Of a stretch of 58,604 bases of DNA, positions 35,195 through 45,961 are shown one piece after another. The first letter of the stretch is position 1. Each line of letters starts with the position of its first letter. This DNA is from Psychrobacter sp. 1044. GTDB lineage: Bacteria; Pseudomonadota; Gammaproteobacteria; Pseudomonadales; Moraxellaceae. The translations under genes and the position numbers were made by a program. The stretch lies in NCBI RefSeq assembly GCF_904846525.1, contig NZ_CAJHAZ010000018.1:1-58604 (forward strand), in the 5' to 3' direction. The notes beneath the pieces are model-generated. The model did not search any database. It saw only the letters and a program-made list of their open reading frames with translations, and was not told the DNA's origin.

Positions 35195-35914
35195 TCATGT
35201 AGGTACAATTCGACCATCATGCATGGTAATCACGCGATCTGCCATCTCGGCAAGTGCAGGGTCATGAGTCACCACCACCAGTGCTGAACCAACTTTTTGA
35301 CGTAAGTCCAATAGCAGCTGCATGACTTGATCGGCATTTTGCTCATCGAGGTTGCCCGTTGGTTCATCAGCGAATACGATTTTTGGATGCGATACTAGCG
35401 CTCGTGCCACCGCTGTACGTTGCTGCTCACCGCCTGATAGTTGATTGGGCAAGCTATAACGTCGATGACCCAAATCAACGGCATCAATTAGCTCGTCTAC
35501 TCGTGCTGGGTTTGGACGTCTGGCAATATCAAGTGGAAAGGCGATGTTCTCGGCGACTGTCAAGGTTGGCAGTAGGTGAAACGACTGAAAAACAAAGCCC
35601 ATATCATGCTGACGAATGACCGCCAGCGCATCTTCGTCAAGGCTGCTTAAAGTTTGCCCTGCCAACTCAACGGTGCCGCTATCGGGATAATCTAGCGCTG
35701 CTAATAGCCCAAGCAGAGTAGATTTACCTGAGCCTGATTTGCCCATGATGATTACAAACTCGCCAGCATTGACATAGATATCTACATCTTTAATGATTGA
35801 TAGGGTTTGCTCGCCGACTTGCACGGTTTTGTTGAGTTTATTAGCAGTCAGTAGGGCTTCTGTTTTAAAGTTTGCTTGTGGCATTGACGCGGCAATCGAA
35901 GGTGATGATGTCAT
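35195..35914 (-). CDS. ABC transporter ATP-binding protein (YbbA family)
   Basis: 239 residues of the LolD/MacB-type ATPase group. Walker A GKSGSGKST, Q-loop FVFQSFHLLPTLTV, signature LSGGEQQR, Walker B IVFADEP and the switch VVVTHDP are all intact. It powers the large FtsX-type permease encoded immediately downstream. It starts 12 bases after tesA, so the three genes form one operon. Confidence 0.92.
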   Translation of the reverse strand: MTSSPSIAASMPQANFKTEALLTANKLNKTVQVGEQTLSIIKDVDIYVNAGEFVIIMGKSGSGKSTLLGLLAALDYPDSGTVELAGQTLSSLDEDALAVIRQHDMGFVFQSFHLLPTLTVAENIAFPLDIARRPNPARVDELIDAVDLGHRRYSLPNQLSGGEQQRTAVARALVSHPKIVFADEPTGNLDEQNADQVMQLLLDLRQKVGSALVVVTHDPALAEMADRVITMHDGRIVPT

Positions 35915-35926
35915 TACAGTGTCTCG

Positions 35927-36751
35927 TTAAGTAGTCTCATTTGTCGTATTTTTTGTCGTCTCATCTTTAGCATTTTCAGTTGTGTTGTCTGCATCAGCTG
36001 TTCTTAGCTCTTTTAACTTGGGCTCTAGAATAGGCAAGATATTGTCATTGACGATAATCTCGTAGCCCTCTTTGGTCGGATGAATGGCATCGGCTTGATT
36101 GAGCGCAGGGTCACCGCCCACACCATCCAAGAAGAAAGGAATCAGCGTCACGTTCATGTCTTTGGCGACGCGAGGATATATCGCTGCAAATGACTTCACA
36201 TACTCAGAGCCAAGGTTGTCATAGATTTGCATGCCGCCCAAAATGACGATACTGCCATTATCCTGTAGACGTTTGACCGCGGTACGAATATTAGCTTCAA
36301 CTGTCGCCACATCGATACCGCGTATGGCATCGTTAGCACCAATGGTTAAAATCGTCACATCAGGCTTAGTTTGCAACACCCAGTCTAAGCGATTGACCAA
36401 TCCCGTGCTGGTTTCACCACTCAATCCTGAATTGATAACTTTGGCATTGTCGTAACCCATTGCTTGTAGACGATCTTCTAACTGAGCAGGATAGTTGTCG
36501 TCTTTATCCACCCCAAGACCTTCTGTTAGAGAGTCGCCCAATGCCAAGATCGTTAATGGCGCTTGCTGTGCAGTGGATGTTGCCGGTTGCTCAGATTTGG
36601 TCGTTTGAGGTTCGGCAGTTTGAGTACTGTTTTGAATGCCATTATCGGTGCTACGTTCAGATGGTTTTTGGCAACCACCGAGCGCCATTACGGCTGTTAA
36701 AATAGCCAATGTTGGTAAGTGTCGAGCGAAACGAATGGATAAATTCATCAT
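35927..36751 (-). CDS. tesA: GDSL arylesterase/thioesterase TesA-like lipoprotein
   Basis: SGNH hydrolase: block I ILALGDSLTEGLGV with the catalytic Ser, block II Gly in INSGLSGETS, block III IGANDA and block V DAIHPTKEG with the catalytic Asp and His. TesA hydrolyses thioesters and esters in the periplasm. Here the signal ends in MALGGCQ, a lipobox (Cys27), so this TesA appears lipid-anchored, followed by a Thr/Gln-rich linker to about residue 65. The last 25 residues are a disordered Asn/Thr/Glu-rich tail. First gene of the tesA-ybbA-ybbP operon. Confidence 0.88.
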   Translation of the reverse strand: MMNLSIRFARHLPTLAILTAVMALGGCQKPSERSTDNGIQNSTQTAEPQTTKSEQPATSTAQQAPLTILALGDSLTEGLGVDKDDNYPAQLEDRLQAMGYDNAKVINSGLSGETSTGLVNRLDWVLQTKPDVTILTIGANDAIRGIDVATVEANIRTAVKRLQDNGSIVILGGMQIYDNLGSEYVKSFAAIYPRVAKDMNVTLIPFFLDGVGGDPALNQADAIHPTKEGYEIIVNDNILPILEPKLKELRTADADNTTENAKDETTKNTTNETT

Positions 36752-36838
36752 GATTATTCTGTCCTATAAGCAATCAAACCAGTGTAGCAAAATAAGACAG
36801 ACACCAATATTATCCTAAGGTTACTGTAGTTTTTGATA

Positions 36839-38107
36839 TTACAGCTTTTTGCCATCGACCATCACTGGACGACTCACTACCCAAGCAATGATGACATTGA
36901 TAACCATCAAAATGAGCATAATGAATAGCGGTAAATCCCAGCTGCCAGTCGCTTCATGTAGCCAACCTGTCCCTAAGGGACCAAAAAAGGCAATCAAATA
37001 ACCGACGAATTGCGCCATACCAGACAGCTCACTAGATTGGTTGGTCGTATAAGTACGTAAGGAGAACAGCATCATACTCAAGGTGAAAATAGCGGAGCAT
37101 CCAATGCCCATCAGACCTGACCACAACCAAGCGAGGTCGGTAGATAAATAATTGATTCCTAAAATACCAATAACATTCAGCACCGTTGCAAACACCGCCA
37201 GCGCCTGAATAGGGCGGCCGCGATTGATCAGCCACGTCAGGCTCAAAATAGAGACAGGTGCCATAAACTGAAACACTGAAGCCATTTGTCCTGCTTGCAC
37301 TGCAGATAGCCCTTTGCTGACCCAAATAGAAGGTAAGAAACTGGCAACGGTGTAAAATAATAATGATTGCAGCCCCATAAATACTGCAATTTGCCAAGCA
37401 AAAGGCGTACGCCACATGGAGATGTCAGACGATCCAGAGGTAGGTGGCACAATTGCTTGATGACTAGAGGAACCAAGCCGCAATCGCAAAAATATCCAAA
37501 TAACGATCGCAAAAATGCCCAATAGCGACCACCCACCTAGTGCCCATTGCCAGCCTACTTGCTCAGATAATGGCAGTACGACTCCAGCGACGATGCCTGC
37601 CGTTACCGTCATCGTTAGACTAAATAGCCCTGTTATGAGTGGAATATGCTGGGGCGTACGCTGTTTAATAACAGGGGCAGCTAAGGTATTCGCAAAACCG
37701 ATAGCCAAGGTCAGCAGTAACGTACCAATCAAAAACCCAGACCAAGTGGGAATAACAGTGCGAATCATCATACCAATCGTTAATAACGCAATCATCGCAA
37801 TGAGTGTATTCTCAAGCCCAAAACGCTTACCAATGGCTGGCGCGATCAGTGCGCCCACCGCAAAAGTCAGCATGGGCACTGCCCCTAGCCAACCAATCTG
37901 CGTCTCAGAGATATTGAGGGCATCTTGTACGACAGGGGCAATAGAGCCGAGAGCAACAATAGGCGCACGCATATTGGTGGCGAGCAAAATCATGGCACAT
38001 AAGATGAGCCAAAAAGTGAAGCGTGAGGAGGGCAGCTCAAACGGTGACGGCGTATCTGAATGAGACTGTAATGGCACATCAGGTGGCAAATCAGTAGAGG
38101 TAGACAT
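36839..38107 (-). CDS. MFS transporter, CynX/NimT family
   Basis: About 422 residues with twelve hydrophobic segments. The first segment is followed by ATNMRAPIVALGSIAPVVQDAL, and LGAVPMLTFAVGALIAPAIGKRFGLE fits the loop 2-3 motif of the major facilitator superfamily; this pattern is typical of the CynX/NimT (cyanate and nitroimidazole) branch. The substrate is uncertain. The frame is open to 38197; ATG 38107 is chosen because it gives a normal N-terminus, but no Shine-Dalgarno supports either start. Confidence 0.82.
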   Translation of the reverse strand: MSTSTDLPPDVPLQSHSDTPSPFELPSSRFTFWLILCAMILLATNMRAPIVALGSIAPVVQDALNISETQIGWLGAVPMLTFAVGALIAPAIGKRFGLENTLIAMIALLTIGMMIRTVIPTWSGFLIGTLLLTLAIGFANTLAAPVIKQRTPQHIPLITGLFSLTMTVTAGIVAGVVLPLSEQVGWQWALGGWSLLGIFAIVIWIFLRLRLGSSSHQAIVPPTSGSSDISMWRTPFAWQIAVFMGLQSLLFYTVASFLPSIWVSKGLSAVQAGQMASVFQFMAPVSILSLTWLINRGRPIQALAVFATVLNVIGILGINYLSTDLAWLWSGLMGIGCSAIFTLSMMLFSLRTYTTNQSSELSGMAQFVGYLIAFFGPLGTGWLHEATGSWDLPLFIMLILMVINVIIAWVVSRPVMVDGKKL

Positions 38108-38197
38108 AGCAGCACGACTATTAGAATAAGAAAAAGGACACGTCATTAAACAGCGCCGAAGCATCGTCGCTTGTAAATAACACCAAAGAAAACGCAC

Positions 38198-38540
38198 CTA
38201 GACGGTGACTAAAATCATCAATTAGAATCGTAAATTAGAACTAGAGATTACTTGCAGAATACAAGATATATGAGTAACCATTTTGAAAGCGCGCTTATCT
38301 TCAATCGCCTATCAACTGAATACGGTATTAGATTTATTTAGTCTACTATTATTAACAGGCCCTGCACGTGCCGTATTGATATCCAAAATATCTTAAAGTG
38401 AGGCTAACTAGATACGTAGCGGCTGGCACAATTAAAAATAGCGCCAGTCCTTTGCAAAGGACTAGACGCTATTATAAGAACAGATGTTAGGTAAATACTA
38501 CCAGCGTATGGTAACAAACGCGGTATTTATAAAATTTAGT
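38198..38540. other. Intergenic region between MFS gene and nqrM
   Basis: 343 bases without a credible gene. It holds the nqrM terminator hairpin (38435-38473) and presumably the MFS promoter. Confidence 0.6.
38435..38473 (-). terminator. Long hairpin terminator after nqrM
   Basis: The palindrome AGTCCTTTGCAAAGGACT is extended by AATAGCG/CGCTATT after a small internal mismatch. Read on the minus strand the stem runs into CTATTTTTAATT, so it can end the nqrM transcript. Confidence 0.75.
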
Positions 38541-38786
38541 TTATACAGGTCTGCCTAGCTGAGCGGCTTTAAGGGCATTTTCTTGCTGTTCTGCCACGAT
38601 TGAATCACACTTATTGGGATCATTTCCACAAAACGAGCAATTTTCATCACCCATTAGTTTAGCAACGCCGCCACAAGATCCTCTAAGCGGCTTCTTTTTA
38701 ACCATATAACCGATACCCATAAAGATAAAGAACAGGACGAATACGGTAAAGGTAATGGCAAGCATGGGAAGCAATTGACTAAGCAT
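38541..38786 (-). CDS. nqrM: Na+-NQR maturation protein NqrM
   Basis: 81 residues: one N-terminal membrane helix (about 5-30) and a cysteine-rich tail with SCGGVAKLMGDENCSFCG and PNKCDS, the pattern of the NqrM (DUF539) family. NqrM is required for assembly of the sodium-pumping NADH:quinone reductase and is thought to deliver iron to its membrane Fe site. It is the last gene of the nqr block, 153 bases after apbE. Confidence 0.92.
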   Translation of the reverse strand: MLSQLLPMLAITFTVFVLFFIFMGIGYMVKKKPLRGSCGGVAKLMGDENCSFCGNDPNKCDSIVAEQQENALKAAQLGRPV

Positions 38787-38939
38787 AGAGGAAACCTCGA
38801 TTTTTAAAAATAGTGTGGCTATTTACTAGGGTAATACCTTAATAGTATAGCAAAACCAGTATAGCAAATTTTTGCATGGCTCGTTGATGGTTATCGAGCC
38901 GTTTACAGTATTGCGACTAAGCTCTATTACGACTAAGTT

Positions 38940-40070
38940 CTAAGGCTGTTTGTCAGCGCGTAATGCTTGCATCGCTGGTGTTTGCACCACTTGCCACTGG
39001 TCAGTATTCTTATCAGAATCCGTCGCCTTTGCCTCATCAGCTAAAACAACAAACAAGGCAGCTATATCTTGTGCTTTGGCTGTTGCAAGGGCTTTTTTAT
39101 AAGGCATCGCAGTTAGGGCGGTCGCCCACGCATCTGCCAAGGCAACTGAGTCTGCTGCAACGGTTACCGATGGTGCGCCGCCCGCGATAGGCTTGCCAGT
39201 GGTTGGGTCAATCGTATGACTGTAGCGCTGACCGTCGAATATGACGGAATTACGATAGTTGCCAGAAGTTGCCAAATACATCTGATTATCGGTATTGATG
39301 GGTTGACGAATCGCTGATATTGTCTGACGCTCGCTGACCGTACTGTCCTCAATAGGCGCATCAATCGCAATTTGCCACGGCTGCTGTTGGTTATTGACCC
39401 CAGAGGTTGCAATTTCACCCCCTATCTCTACCATGTAGTTGCGAATTTGATAGTCATCTCTGAGCACATCGGCAATCACATCGACGCCATAACCTTTAGC
39501 AACTGCTGAGAAATCAAGTCCGACGCCATCTTTGGTTTTATAAATACTCTGCTCTTTTTGTATGATACTCTCAAAATCTACCAAGGCTTTTGCTTGAGCA
39601 ATCTCAAGTGCTGTCGGTGGACTTTGCAAGCGCTCAACGGTCATGGTGCTACCAAAGCCCCAAGTCTCTACCAATGGCATGACGGTAGGATCAAAGGCGC
39701 CACCAGATTGCTGATAGACGATTCGTGACACATCAAGCACGTGAGCAAAATCTGCATCGATAGTGAGGGGGATGTCTTTACCTAACTGGTTGAACTGAGA
39801 GATAGTAGAGTCTGCTTGATAGGTAGACATACTGTCATTGATTTGCTGCAAGCGCTTATCAATCGACGCTTGGATGGCCGCTTCATCCGCATCCGCAGGC
39901 AGCTGATAACTGATATGGTAGCTCGTTCCCATGGTCTCACCGCTGAGATAATCATAATCCGGCGTTTGCTGGCAAGCACTAAGACTGAATACAGCACTGA
40001 TAGTCATAACGGGCAATAAGGTGGTTTTCATCGATTTTCTAGACAATGAGAGTGGGGCTAATTTTTGCAT
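38940..40070 (-). CDS. apbE: FAD:protein FMN transferase ApbE
   Basis: Periplasmic flavin transferase that attaches FMN covalently to threonines of NqrB and NqrC. A lipoprotein signal ends in SLSACQQ. The family signatures are visible: ETMGTSYHISY, GGAFDPTVMPLVE, KGYGVDVIADVL, and SHTIDPTTGKPI with VAADSVALADAWATAL near the end. The frame is open to 40175; ATGs at 40085, 40070 and 40031 are all possible, and the last gives the neatest lipoprotein signal (Cys at residue 20). Placement beside nqr genes fits its role. Confidence 0.92.
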   Translation of the reverse strand: MQKLAPLSLSRKSMKTTLLPVMTISAVFSLSACQQTPDYDYLSGETMGTSYHISYQLPADADEAAIQASIDKRLQQINDSMSTYQADSTISQFNQLGKDIPLTIDADFAHVLDVSRIVYQQSGGAFDPTVMPLVETWGFGSTMTVERLQSPPTALEIAQAKALVDFESIIQKEQSIYKTKDGVGLDFSAVAKGYGVDVIADVLRDDYQIRNYMVEIGGEIATSGVNNQQQPWQIAIDAPIEDSTVSERQTISAIRQPINTDNQMYLATSGNYRNSVIFDGQRYSHTIDPTTGKPIAGGAPSVTVAADSVALADAWATALTAMPYKKALATAKAQDIAALFVVLADEAKATDSDKNTDQWQVVQTPAMQALRADKQP

Positions 40071-40212
40071 TATTGGTTTTCTCATATTAATCATAATGGC
40101 TTTTATGGCAAAAGGGTGAGTGGCACGTTCTATTAGCGTCGCCCATTTTACACCCCTTGTCACCCATAACGCCAATCATCGACTTAAGACCTAGTGGCTT
40201 AAACGACTAAAT

Positions 40213-41013
40213 TTACTTTACTTTTGATTCACGGATGAGCTTATATAGTTTTGGTGGTGATAGGCGGTTGACTGTGGTCGCCAGTTTTTCTTTAGTGCCT
40301 GCCACGATGATATATTCTTCACCCTTAATCAGGGCTTTTATGACCTGTTTAGCAAAGGTAGCTGCGGTTAATCCTTTATTGGTTGCCTCGTCCATCGTTC
40401 CTTGCGCGCTACCGTCACCAGTCAAGGCGTTAATAGAAATACTGGTTTGAATAAATCCTGGGAATATCGTCGCCACCTCTATGCCTTGCTCGTACAGTTC
40501 TGCACGCAGACTGTTTGCCCACATATGAAGTGCGGCTTTGGCTGCTCCATAAGCGCCGCGATATTGCGTGCCTAATAAACCAGCCACGCTCGATACAATG
40601 ACAATTTTGCCGCCACCTTGCGCGATCATATCTGGCAGTACTAGTCTGGTCAGACGTGTCTGCGCAAAATAATCTATCTCCATAATTTGGCGCTCAACTT
40701 CTTCAGTGGTTTCCATAATAAGCGAGCGTTGACTGATGCCAGCATTATTAATAAGCCAATCAATTTGTCCGGCTTGAGCTTTAGCTGTCTTATACGCGTC
40801 TTTTGCTTGTTTAGCATCGGTGATATCAAAAGGGATGATGAAATGATTTTTGCTATTTTTACAGCGGTTTTTGACTGCTACTAATTTTGCCTCATCACGC
40901 CCACTTAAAATAATGGTGGCACCACGTTTGGCAAAGGCGATGGCTAATGCTGCACCGATACCACTAGAAGCACCAGTAATCCAAATGGTCAAATCTTTAA
41001 TGTTGGTTTTCAT
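40213..41013 (-). CDS. Short-chain dehydrogenase/reductase
   Basis: 266 residues, classical SDR: NAD(P)-binding TGASSGIGAALA (about 13-24), NNAG near 90, catalytic Ser in VIVSSVAGLLG, and Tyr and Lys in YRGAYGAAKAAL. The basic residue pattern after the first strand (SGRDEA) suggests NADP preference. The hydrophobic segment and substrate are unremarkable, so the reaction is unknown. It lies between nqrF and apbE on the same strand but behind the nqrF terminator, so it need not belong to the nqr pathway. Confidence 0.87.
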   Translation of the reverse strand: MKTNIKDLTIWITGASSGIGAALAIAFAKRGATIILSGRDEAKLVAVKNRCKNSKNHFIIPFDITDAKQAKDAYKTAKAQAGQIDWLINNAGISQRSLIMETTEEVERQIMEIDYFAQTRLTRLVLPDMIAQGGGKIVIVSSVAGLLGTQYRGAYGAAKAALHMWANSLRAELYEQGIEVATIFPGFIQTSISINALTGDGSAQGTMDEATNKGLTAATFAKQVIKALIKGEEYIIVAGTKEKLATTVNRLSPPKLYKLIRESKVK

Positions 41014-41121
41014 AAGAATCCTTTCTTAAGGCAATAAACAATTAATAATATAGTAGAGGGCAGGCGGTCTGCTATTTAGATTTGTAGGCTTATTATGCAA
41101 GAATTGCATTTAATCAAAGCC

Positions 41122-41152
41122 AAAAAAAGAGCCTCAATTGAGACTCTTTTTT
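41122..41152 (-). terminator. Terminator after nqrF
   Basis: AAAAAAGAGCCTCAA / TTGAGACTCTTTTTT, a near-perfect palindrome with one mismatch, 52 bases past the nqrF stop; on the minus strand it ends in seven T residues. Confidence 0.85.
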
Positions 41153-41203
41153 ATTTATCACTTTAGAATACTTTTTTACGTAGCCATTTGCTTAGATACT
41201 CAC

Positions 41204-42439
41204 TTAACCGCCGAAGTCATCAAGCATGATGTTTTCATCTTCCACGCCTAAGCTGTGCAGCATGTCGATGACTGCCGCATTCATCATCGGTGGCCCACAC
41301 ATGTAGTATTCACAGTCTTCTGGGTTTGGATGGTCTTTCAGATAATTTTCAAGTAGAACATTATGGATAAAGCCGGTTGGACCTTCCCAATTGTCTTCTG
41401 GTAATGGATCAGACAATGCTACATGCCACTCAAAGTTATCAAACTCTTCTGCGAGTTGATCATAATCTTCAACATAGAACATCTCGCGGATAGAGCGTGC
41501 ACCATACCAAAAGCTGATTTTACGCTTAGTATGTAAGCGTTTAAGCTGATCAAAGATGTGCGAGCGCATCGGTGCCATACCAGCACCACCACCAACGAAA
41601 ATCATTTCAGCGTCAGTCTCTTTGGCAAAGAATTCACCATAAGGACCTGAAACCGTTACTTTATCGCCAGGTACTAGGCTAAATACCCATGATGACATTT
41701 TGCCTGGTGGAATACCGTCAGGACCGCGTGGCGGTGGACTAGCGATACGAATATTAAACTTAATAAGGCCTTTTTCTTCAGGGTAGTTGGCCATCGAGTA
41801 AGCACGAATAACTGGCTCATCAACTTTTGAGACATAGTTGAAAATACCAAATTTTTCCCAGTCTTCGCGGTATTCTTCGTCAATGATAAAGTCTTTATAA
41901 TGCACTTCATGCGGTGGCGCCTCTAACTGCACATAACCACCAGCACGGAAGTTCACTTCTTCGCCATCTGGAATTTTAAGGACCAGCTCTTTAATAAAGG
42001 TAGCAACGTTATCATTAGAGAGAACTTCACATTCCCACTTTTGTACATCAAAAAACTCAGGGTCAATCTCGATTTTCATGTCTTGCTTAACCGCTACCTG
42101 ACAAGCTAAGCGCATATGATTGCGAATTTCGCCTTGAGTAAAATAGCCTTCTTCGGTGGGCAAGATAGAGCCGCCCCCTTCAATAACGCGGCAACGACAC
42201 TGCGCACAAGTACCACCGCCACCACAGGCTGAAGATAAGAAAATACCTTCGCTTGCAAGGGTTTGTAGTAATTTACCGCCTGCTGGGGTCACGACGTCAT
42301 TATCGGGATTATCATTGATATGGATGGTAACATCGCCTGAACTGACCAGTCTTGAGCGCGCCGCCAAAATAATGGCAACGAGGCCCATGATGATCAAGGT
42401 AAACATAGCAACGCCACCAATCGCCGTAGCGTAATCCAT
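41204..42439 (-). CDS. nqrF: Na+-NQR subunit F (NADH-oxidising)
   Basis: 411 residues: an N-terminal membrane helix (about 5-27), a 2Fe-2S ferredoxin domain with ligands Cys72, Cys78, Cys81 and Cys113 ([13 protein letters not shown]), then a ferredoxin-reductase domain with the FAD motif RAYSMANYP and the NADH site [14 protein letters not shown]. It takes hydride from NADH and passes electrons into the sodium pump. Last gene of nqrABCDEF, separated from nqrE by 123 bases. Confidence 0.98.
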   Translation of the reverse strand: MDYATAIGGVAMFTLIIMGLVAIILAARSRLVSSGDVTIHINDNPDNDVVTPAGGKLLQTLASEGIFLSSACGGGGTCAQCRCRVIEGGGSILPTEEGYFTQGEIRNHMRLACQVAVKQDMKIEIDPEFFDVQKWECEVLSNDNVATFIKELVLKIPDGEEVNFRAGGYVQLEAPPHEVHYKDFIIDEEYREDWEKFGIFNYVSKVDEPVIRAYSMANYPEEKGLIKFNIRIASPPPRGPDGIPPGKMSSWVFSLVPGDKVTVSGPYGEFFAKETDAEMIFVGGGAGMAPMRSHIFDQLKRLHTKRKISFWYGARSIREMFYVEDYDQLAEEFDNFEWHVALSDPLPEDNWEGPTGFIHNVLLENYLKDHPNPEDCEYYMCGPPMMNAAVIDMLHSLGVEDENIMLDDFGG

Positions 42440-42562
42440 GGTAGGTATCCTTAATCTATGGAGTAGGGGTGCGAAAAGACGTCATTGCGTGTTTCCTGAA
42501 CCCCTACCGAATAAATGAATTAAATAGGTCAAATCGCTAAATAGGCTGTTAAGCTTAGCGGT

Positions 42563-43171
42563 CTAAATTGACATACCGCCGAAAGACATAAAGCCAAGTG
42601 ACATCAGACCAACTGTGATAAAAGTAATACCAAGACCACGCAGCGGTGCTGGAATGTCTGAGTATTTTAACTTTTCACGGATACCGGCCAATGCGGTAAT
42701 CGCCAATGCCCAACCGAAGCCTGCGCCCACACCATACACGACAGATTCGCCGAAATTATAGTCACGCTCAACCATAAACAGTACACCACCTAAGATGGCA
42801 CAGTTTACAGTGATAAGTGGCAAAAACACCCCAAGGGCGTTATACAGACTAGGGACGAACTTATCGAGGAACATCTCTAGAATCTGTACGGTCGCAGCAA
42901 TCAAGCCGATATAACTGAGCAAGCCCAAAAAGCTTAAGTCGATATCAGGGAAACCTGCCCATGCCAGCGCACCATCTTTTAGAATGAACTGAAAGAGTAA
43001 GTTGTTTAGCGGTACGGTAATCGCCATCACGACGACCACGGCAACACCCAGACCGATAGCGGTTGAAACCTTCTTTGATACTGCCAAGAAAGTACACATA
43101 CCTAAAAAATAGGCCAGCGCCATATTCTCAATAAAGACTGAGGTTATAAATAAACTAACATAATGTCCCAT
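42563..43171 (-). CDS. nqrE: Na+-NQR subunit E
   Basis: 202 residues with six membrane segments, start [22 protein letters not shown]. NqrE pairs with NqrD around the intramembrane iron centre, for which the conserved cysteines ([11 protein letters not shown] and VNCAILGG) are present. It overlaps the nqrD stop by one base, which suggests translational coupling. Confidence 0.98.
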   Translation of the reverse strand: MGHYVSLFITSVFIENMALAYFLGMCTFLAVSKKVSTAIGLGVAVVVVMAITVPLNNLLFQFILKDGALAWAGFPDIDLSFLGLLSYIGLIAATVQILEMFLDKFVPSLYNALGVFLPLITVNCAILGGVLFMVERDYNFGESVVYGVGAGFGWALAITALAGIREKLKYSDIPAPLRGLGITFITVGLMSLGFMSFGGMSI

Positions 43172-43842
43172 TAGTGACCGCCTCCATGTGCCATGCCTTT
43201 AGACTGCGGCTTCATTACAAATTCAGCATCTTCAACCTGCTCAGGTTTCCAGATACGGATAATGGCAATGAACAAACCAATAATAAAGAATGCTGACGGT
43301 GGCAACAGTAATAGACCGTTCGGAATATACCAACCGCCATCAGTGACAGGCTGTAGGATGGTGATACCAAACCACGTACCTGAGCCAAGTAGCTCACGGA
43401 TAGTCGCGACAAACAGCAAAACCGCAGAATAGCCAAGACCATTACCAATACCATCTAAAAAGCTTGGCACTGGTGGATTGCTCATGGCAAATGCTTCGGC
43501 ACGACCCATCACGATACAGTTGGTGATAATCAAACCAACGAAGACCGACAAGCCTTTACTCACATCATAAGCAACGGCTTTTAGCACCTGATCGACCAAG
43601 ATAACCAAGGAAGCAATAATAGTCATCTGTACGATAATACGAATGCTTGAAGGGATTTGCTTACGAATGATCGAGATAAAGAAGCTTGAAAACGCCGTGA
43701 CTAAGGTCAACGCCACACACATTACCATGGCATTGGCCATGCTTGTGGTGACAGCCAGTGCCGAACAGATACCGAGGATCTGTAGGGCAATGGGGTTATT
43801 ATCAAAAATAGGCGAGGTTAAAATACTTTTAGTGTCAGCCAT
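43171..43842 (-). CDS. nqrD: Na+-NQR subunit D
   Basis: 223 residues, six membrane segments, homologous to NqrE in inverted topology. The iron-ligand cysteines are seen in [12 protein letters not shown] and [14 protein letters not shown]. The start lies one base after the nqrC stop. A short His/Gly tail (MAHGGGH) closes the protein. Confidence 0.98.
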   Translation of the reverse strand: MADTKSILTSPIFDNNPIALQILGICSALAVTTSMANAMVMCVALTLVTAFSSFFISIIRKQIPSSIRIIVQMTIIASLVILVDQVLKAVAYDVSKGLSVFVGLIITNCIVMGRAEAFAMSNPPVPSFLDGIGNGLGYSAVLLFVATIRELLGSGTWFGITILQPVTDGGWYIPNGLLLLPPSAFFIIGLFIAIIRIWKPEQVEDAEFVMKPQSKGMAHGGGH

Positions 43843-43843
43843 G

Positions 43844-44740
43844 TTATGCCTCCTTGCCGTTTGCTACTGGTCGTTTGGCTGCCAGTTCGGTTTCAGGTTG
43901 AGCGCTCAGCGTTGATTGCGTAGCTGCCGCATTATCAATCGCTTGACCACTCTCTTTACGTAGCGTATCTAAATAAGGCTTATAACCTTGCTCACCCAAC
44001 CAAAACTGAATCATGTTACTAACACCGCGACCGGTCAAGGTTGCACCACTGATACCATCGACCCAGTTCTCTTTTGGTGTACCCGCTTTGGTCACACCAG
44101 TGGCAACATTACCATTTTCGTCATATGAGTGGATACCGCTCCACTTCGCACGCCACTCTGGCTCTTCGATACGAGCACCCAGACCTGGGGTTTCTTTATG
44201 CTCATAAAAGCTGATGCCTTTAATGGTATTCATATCGCTTTCAAGGGTTAAGAAACCATAGATAGTGCCCCATAGTCCATAGCCTTGAATCGGCAAAACA
44301 ACCATTTCAGGTTTGCCTGCGTCATCTTTTTTAACATAGACTTTGGCATATTTGGGTTTACGACCAATACCAGCAGGGTCATTGTTGCCTAAATCTTCAC
44401 TCAGTGCTTTATTCTTAGTCGCTTGGCTTGCGTCATAAGCATTACGATCAGGGATGCCAGCGGCTTTTAGCGCTTCATCATCAACGTAGCTGCCTTTACT
44501 TAAGTCAATAATTTCGACATCGAAATCTTTAAAACGTTCAGCAACATCATCTGCTGTATCAGACTCGGCATCGTACATGCCAGCGGCGACCAAGATGTTT
44601 TTGTTACGGTCTAAGCGTGCGTTTTCAATTTGAGCAGGTTTTAGACCAACCGCTACTGCTGAAACTAAGACGGAACACACCAAGCATAGCGTCAATGCCA
44701 CACTGATGGTTTTCGCATTATTACTTTTGGGCTTGGACAT
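43844..44740 (-). CDS. nqrC: Na+-NQR subunit C
   Basis: 298 residues: one N-terminal membrane helix (about 12-32) and a periplasmic FMN domain. FMN is bound covalently by ApbE to the threonine of SGAT, here Thr234 in [13 protein letters not shown]. The 45-residue tail after about residue 255 (Gln/Ala/Thr-rich) is longer than in well-known NqrC proteins. Its first 20 bases overlap the end of nqrB. Confidence 0.97.
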   Translation of the reverse strand: MSKPKSNNAKTISVALTLCLVCSVLVSAVAVGLKPAQIENARLDRNKNILVAAGMYDAESDTADDVAERFKDFDVEIIDLSKGSYVDDEALKAAGIPDRNAYDASQATKNKALSEDLGNNDPAGIGRKPKYAKVYVKKDDAGKPEMVVLPIQGYGLWGTIYGFLTLESDMNTIKGISFYEHKETPGLGARIEEPEWRAKWSGIHSYDENGNVATGVTKAGTPKENWVDGISGATLTGRGVSNMIQFWLGEQGYKPYLDTLRKESGQAIDNAAATQSTLSAQPETELAAKRPVANGKEA

Positions 44741-45956
44741 AACGAACCCTCCGAGCTGTTTGGCGTTTGATGTTTGCTTGGGTCACAAAGTAATCAAACA
44801 ATGGAGCAAATAAGTTGGCGAATAAAATGGCCAGCATGATGCCTTCTGGGAAAGCTGGGTTCACGACGCGAATCAATACCGTCATAAAACCAATCAAGAT
44901 ACCATAAGCCCAGCGGCCTTTATTGGTATGCGCAGCTGATACAGGATCGGTTGCCATAAATACGGCACCAAAGGCGAAGCCCCCGATCACTAAATGCCAA
45001 TAAAACGGCAGGTTCATCATCATATTGTCTTCAGAACCAATCATATTAAAGACAAGAGAAGTAGCAATCAGACCTACTACACAACCTGCCATAATACGCC
45101 ATGAAGCAATACGCGTCCAAAGTAGAACGACGGCACCCATTAAGATAGCCAATGTTGATACTTCACCGATACTGCCTTGCATATTACCTAAGAACGCATC
45201 ACCCCAAGTAATCGCATTACCATAGACGTCGACGAAGTCCTGAGGAACTACGCCTAACGCGGCAAGACCAAGTGGCGTCGCACCAGAGAAACCATCGACC
45301 GCCGTCCATACTGAGTCACCAGACATATAAGCAGGGTAAGCAAAGTATAAGAATGCGCGACCCGATAGGGCAGGGTTCAGGAAGTTTTTACCCGTACCAC
45401 CGAACACTTCTTTTGCGACTACGACACCAAAGATAATACCGAGGGCAACTTGCCATAAAGGGATATCTGGTGGTAAACAAAGCGCAAACAGCACTGAGGT
45501 CACAAAGAAACCTTCGTTGACTTCATGGCCGCGCACTACAGCAAAGATAATCTCACAGAGAATACCGACCGCAAAGGTGACGATATAAATCGGTAAAAAT
45601 TGCATCGCCCCGTAAACGAAGCTTGCCCAGATACTGTCTGGGTTATAGCCTGCCATACTGGTGATAACGGTACGCCAGCCTTCAGGCTGCAAACCAAGGG
45701 TTGCAATCGCCGTTAGTGCTTGATGACCGATGTTGTACATACCCCAAAACATGGCTGGGAAAGTACATAACCATACGGTAATCATAATACGCTTTAGGTC
45801 GATACCGTCGCGTACGTGTGATGCTGAGTATGTGGTTGAGCTTGGTTGACGCAAAAACGTATCAAACATCTCAAAGATAGCGTAGTATTTTTCGTGTTTG
45901 CCACCCTTGGTGAAAGACGGCTCCATACGATCGAACATATTGTGTAAAAATTTCAT
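44721..45956 (-). CDS. nqrB: Na+-NQR subunit B
   Basis: 411 residues, about ten membrane segments; carries covalent FMN and riboflavin and forms the core of the sodium channel. The flavinylation threonine is Thr227 in [15 protein letters not shown]. The quinone-side N-terminus [20 protein letters not shown] is typical. It begins five bases after nqrA ends. Confidence 0.98.
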   Translation of the reverse strand: MKFLHNMFDRMEPSFTKGGKHEKYYAIFEMFDTFLRQPSSTTYSASHVRDGIDLKRIMITVWLCTFPAMFWGMYNIGHQALTAIATLGLQPEGWRTVITSMAGYNPDSIWASFVYGAMQFLPIYIVTFAVGILCEIIFAVVRGHEVNEGFFVTSVLFALCLPPDIPLWQVALGIIFGVVVAKEVFGGTGKNFLNPALSGRAFLYFAYPAYMSGDSVWTAVDGFSGATPLGLAALGVVPQDFVDVYGNAITWGDAFLGNMQGSIGEVSTLAILMGAVVLLWTRIASWRIMAGCVVGLIATSLVFNMIGSEDNMMMNLPFYWHLVIGGFAFGAVFMATDPVSAAHTNKGRWAYGILIGFMTVLIRVVNPAFPEGIMLAILFANLFAPLFDYFVTQANIKRQTARRVRYVQAQK

Positions 45957-45961
45957 CGTGG

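Noticed and set aside
37515..38063. 182-codon open frame antisense to the MFS transporter
   Set aside because: It mirrors transmembrane codons of the real gene and lacks family resemblance.
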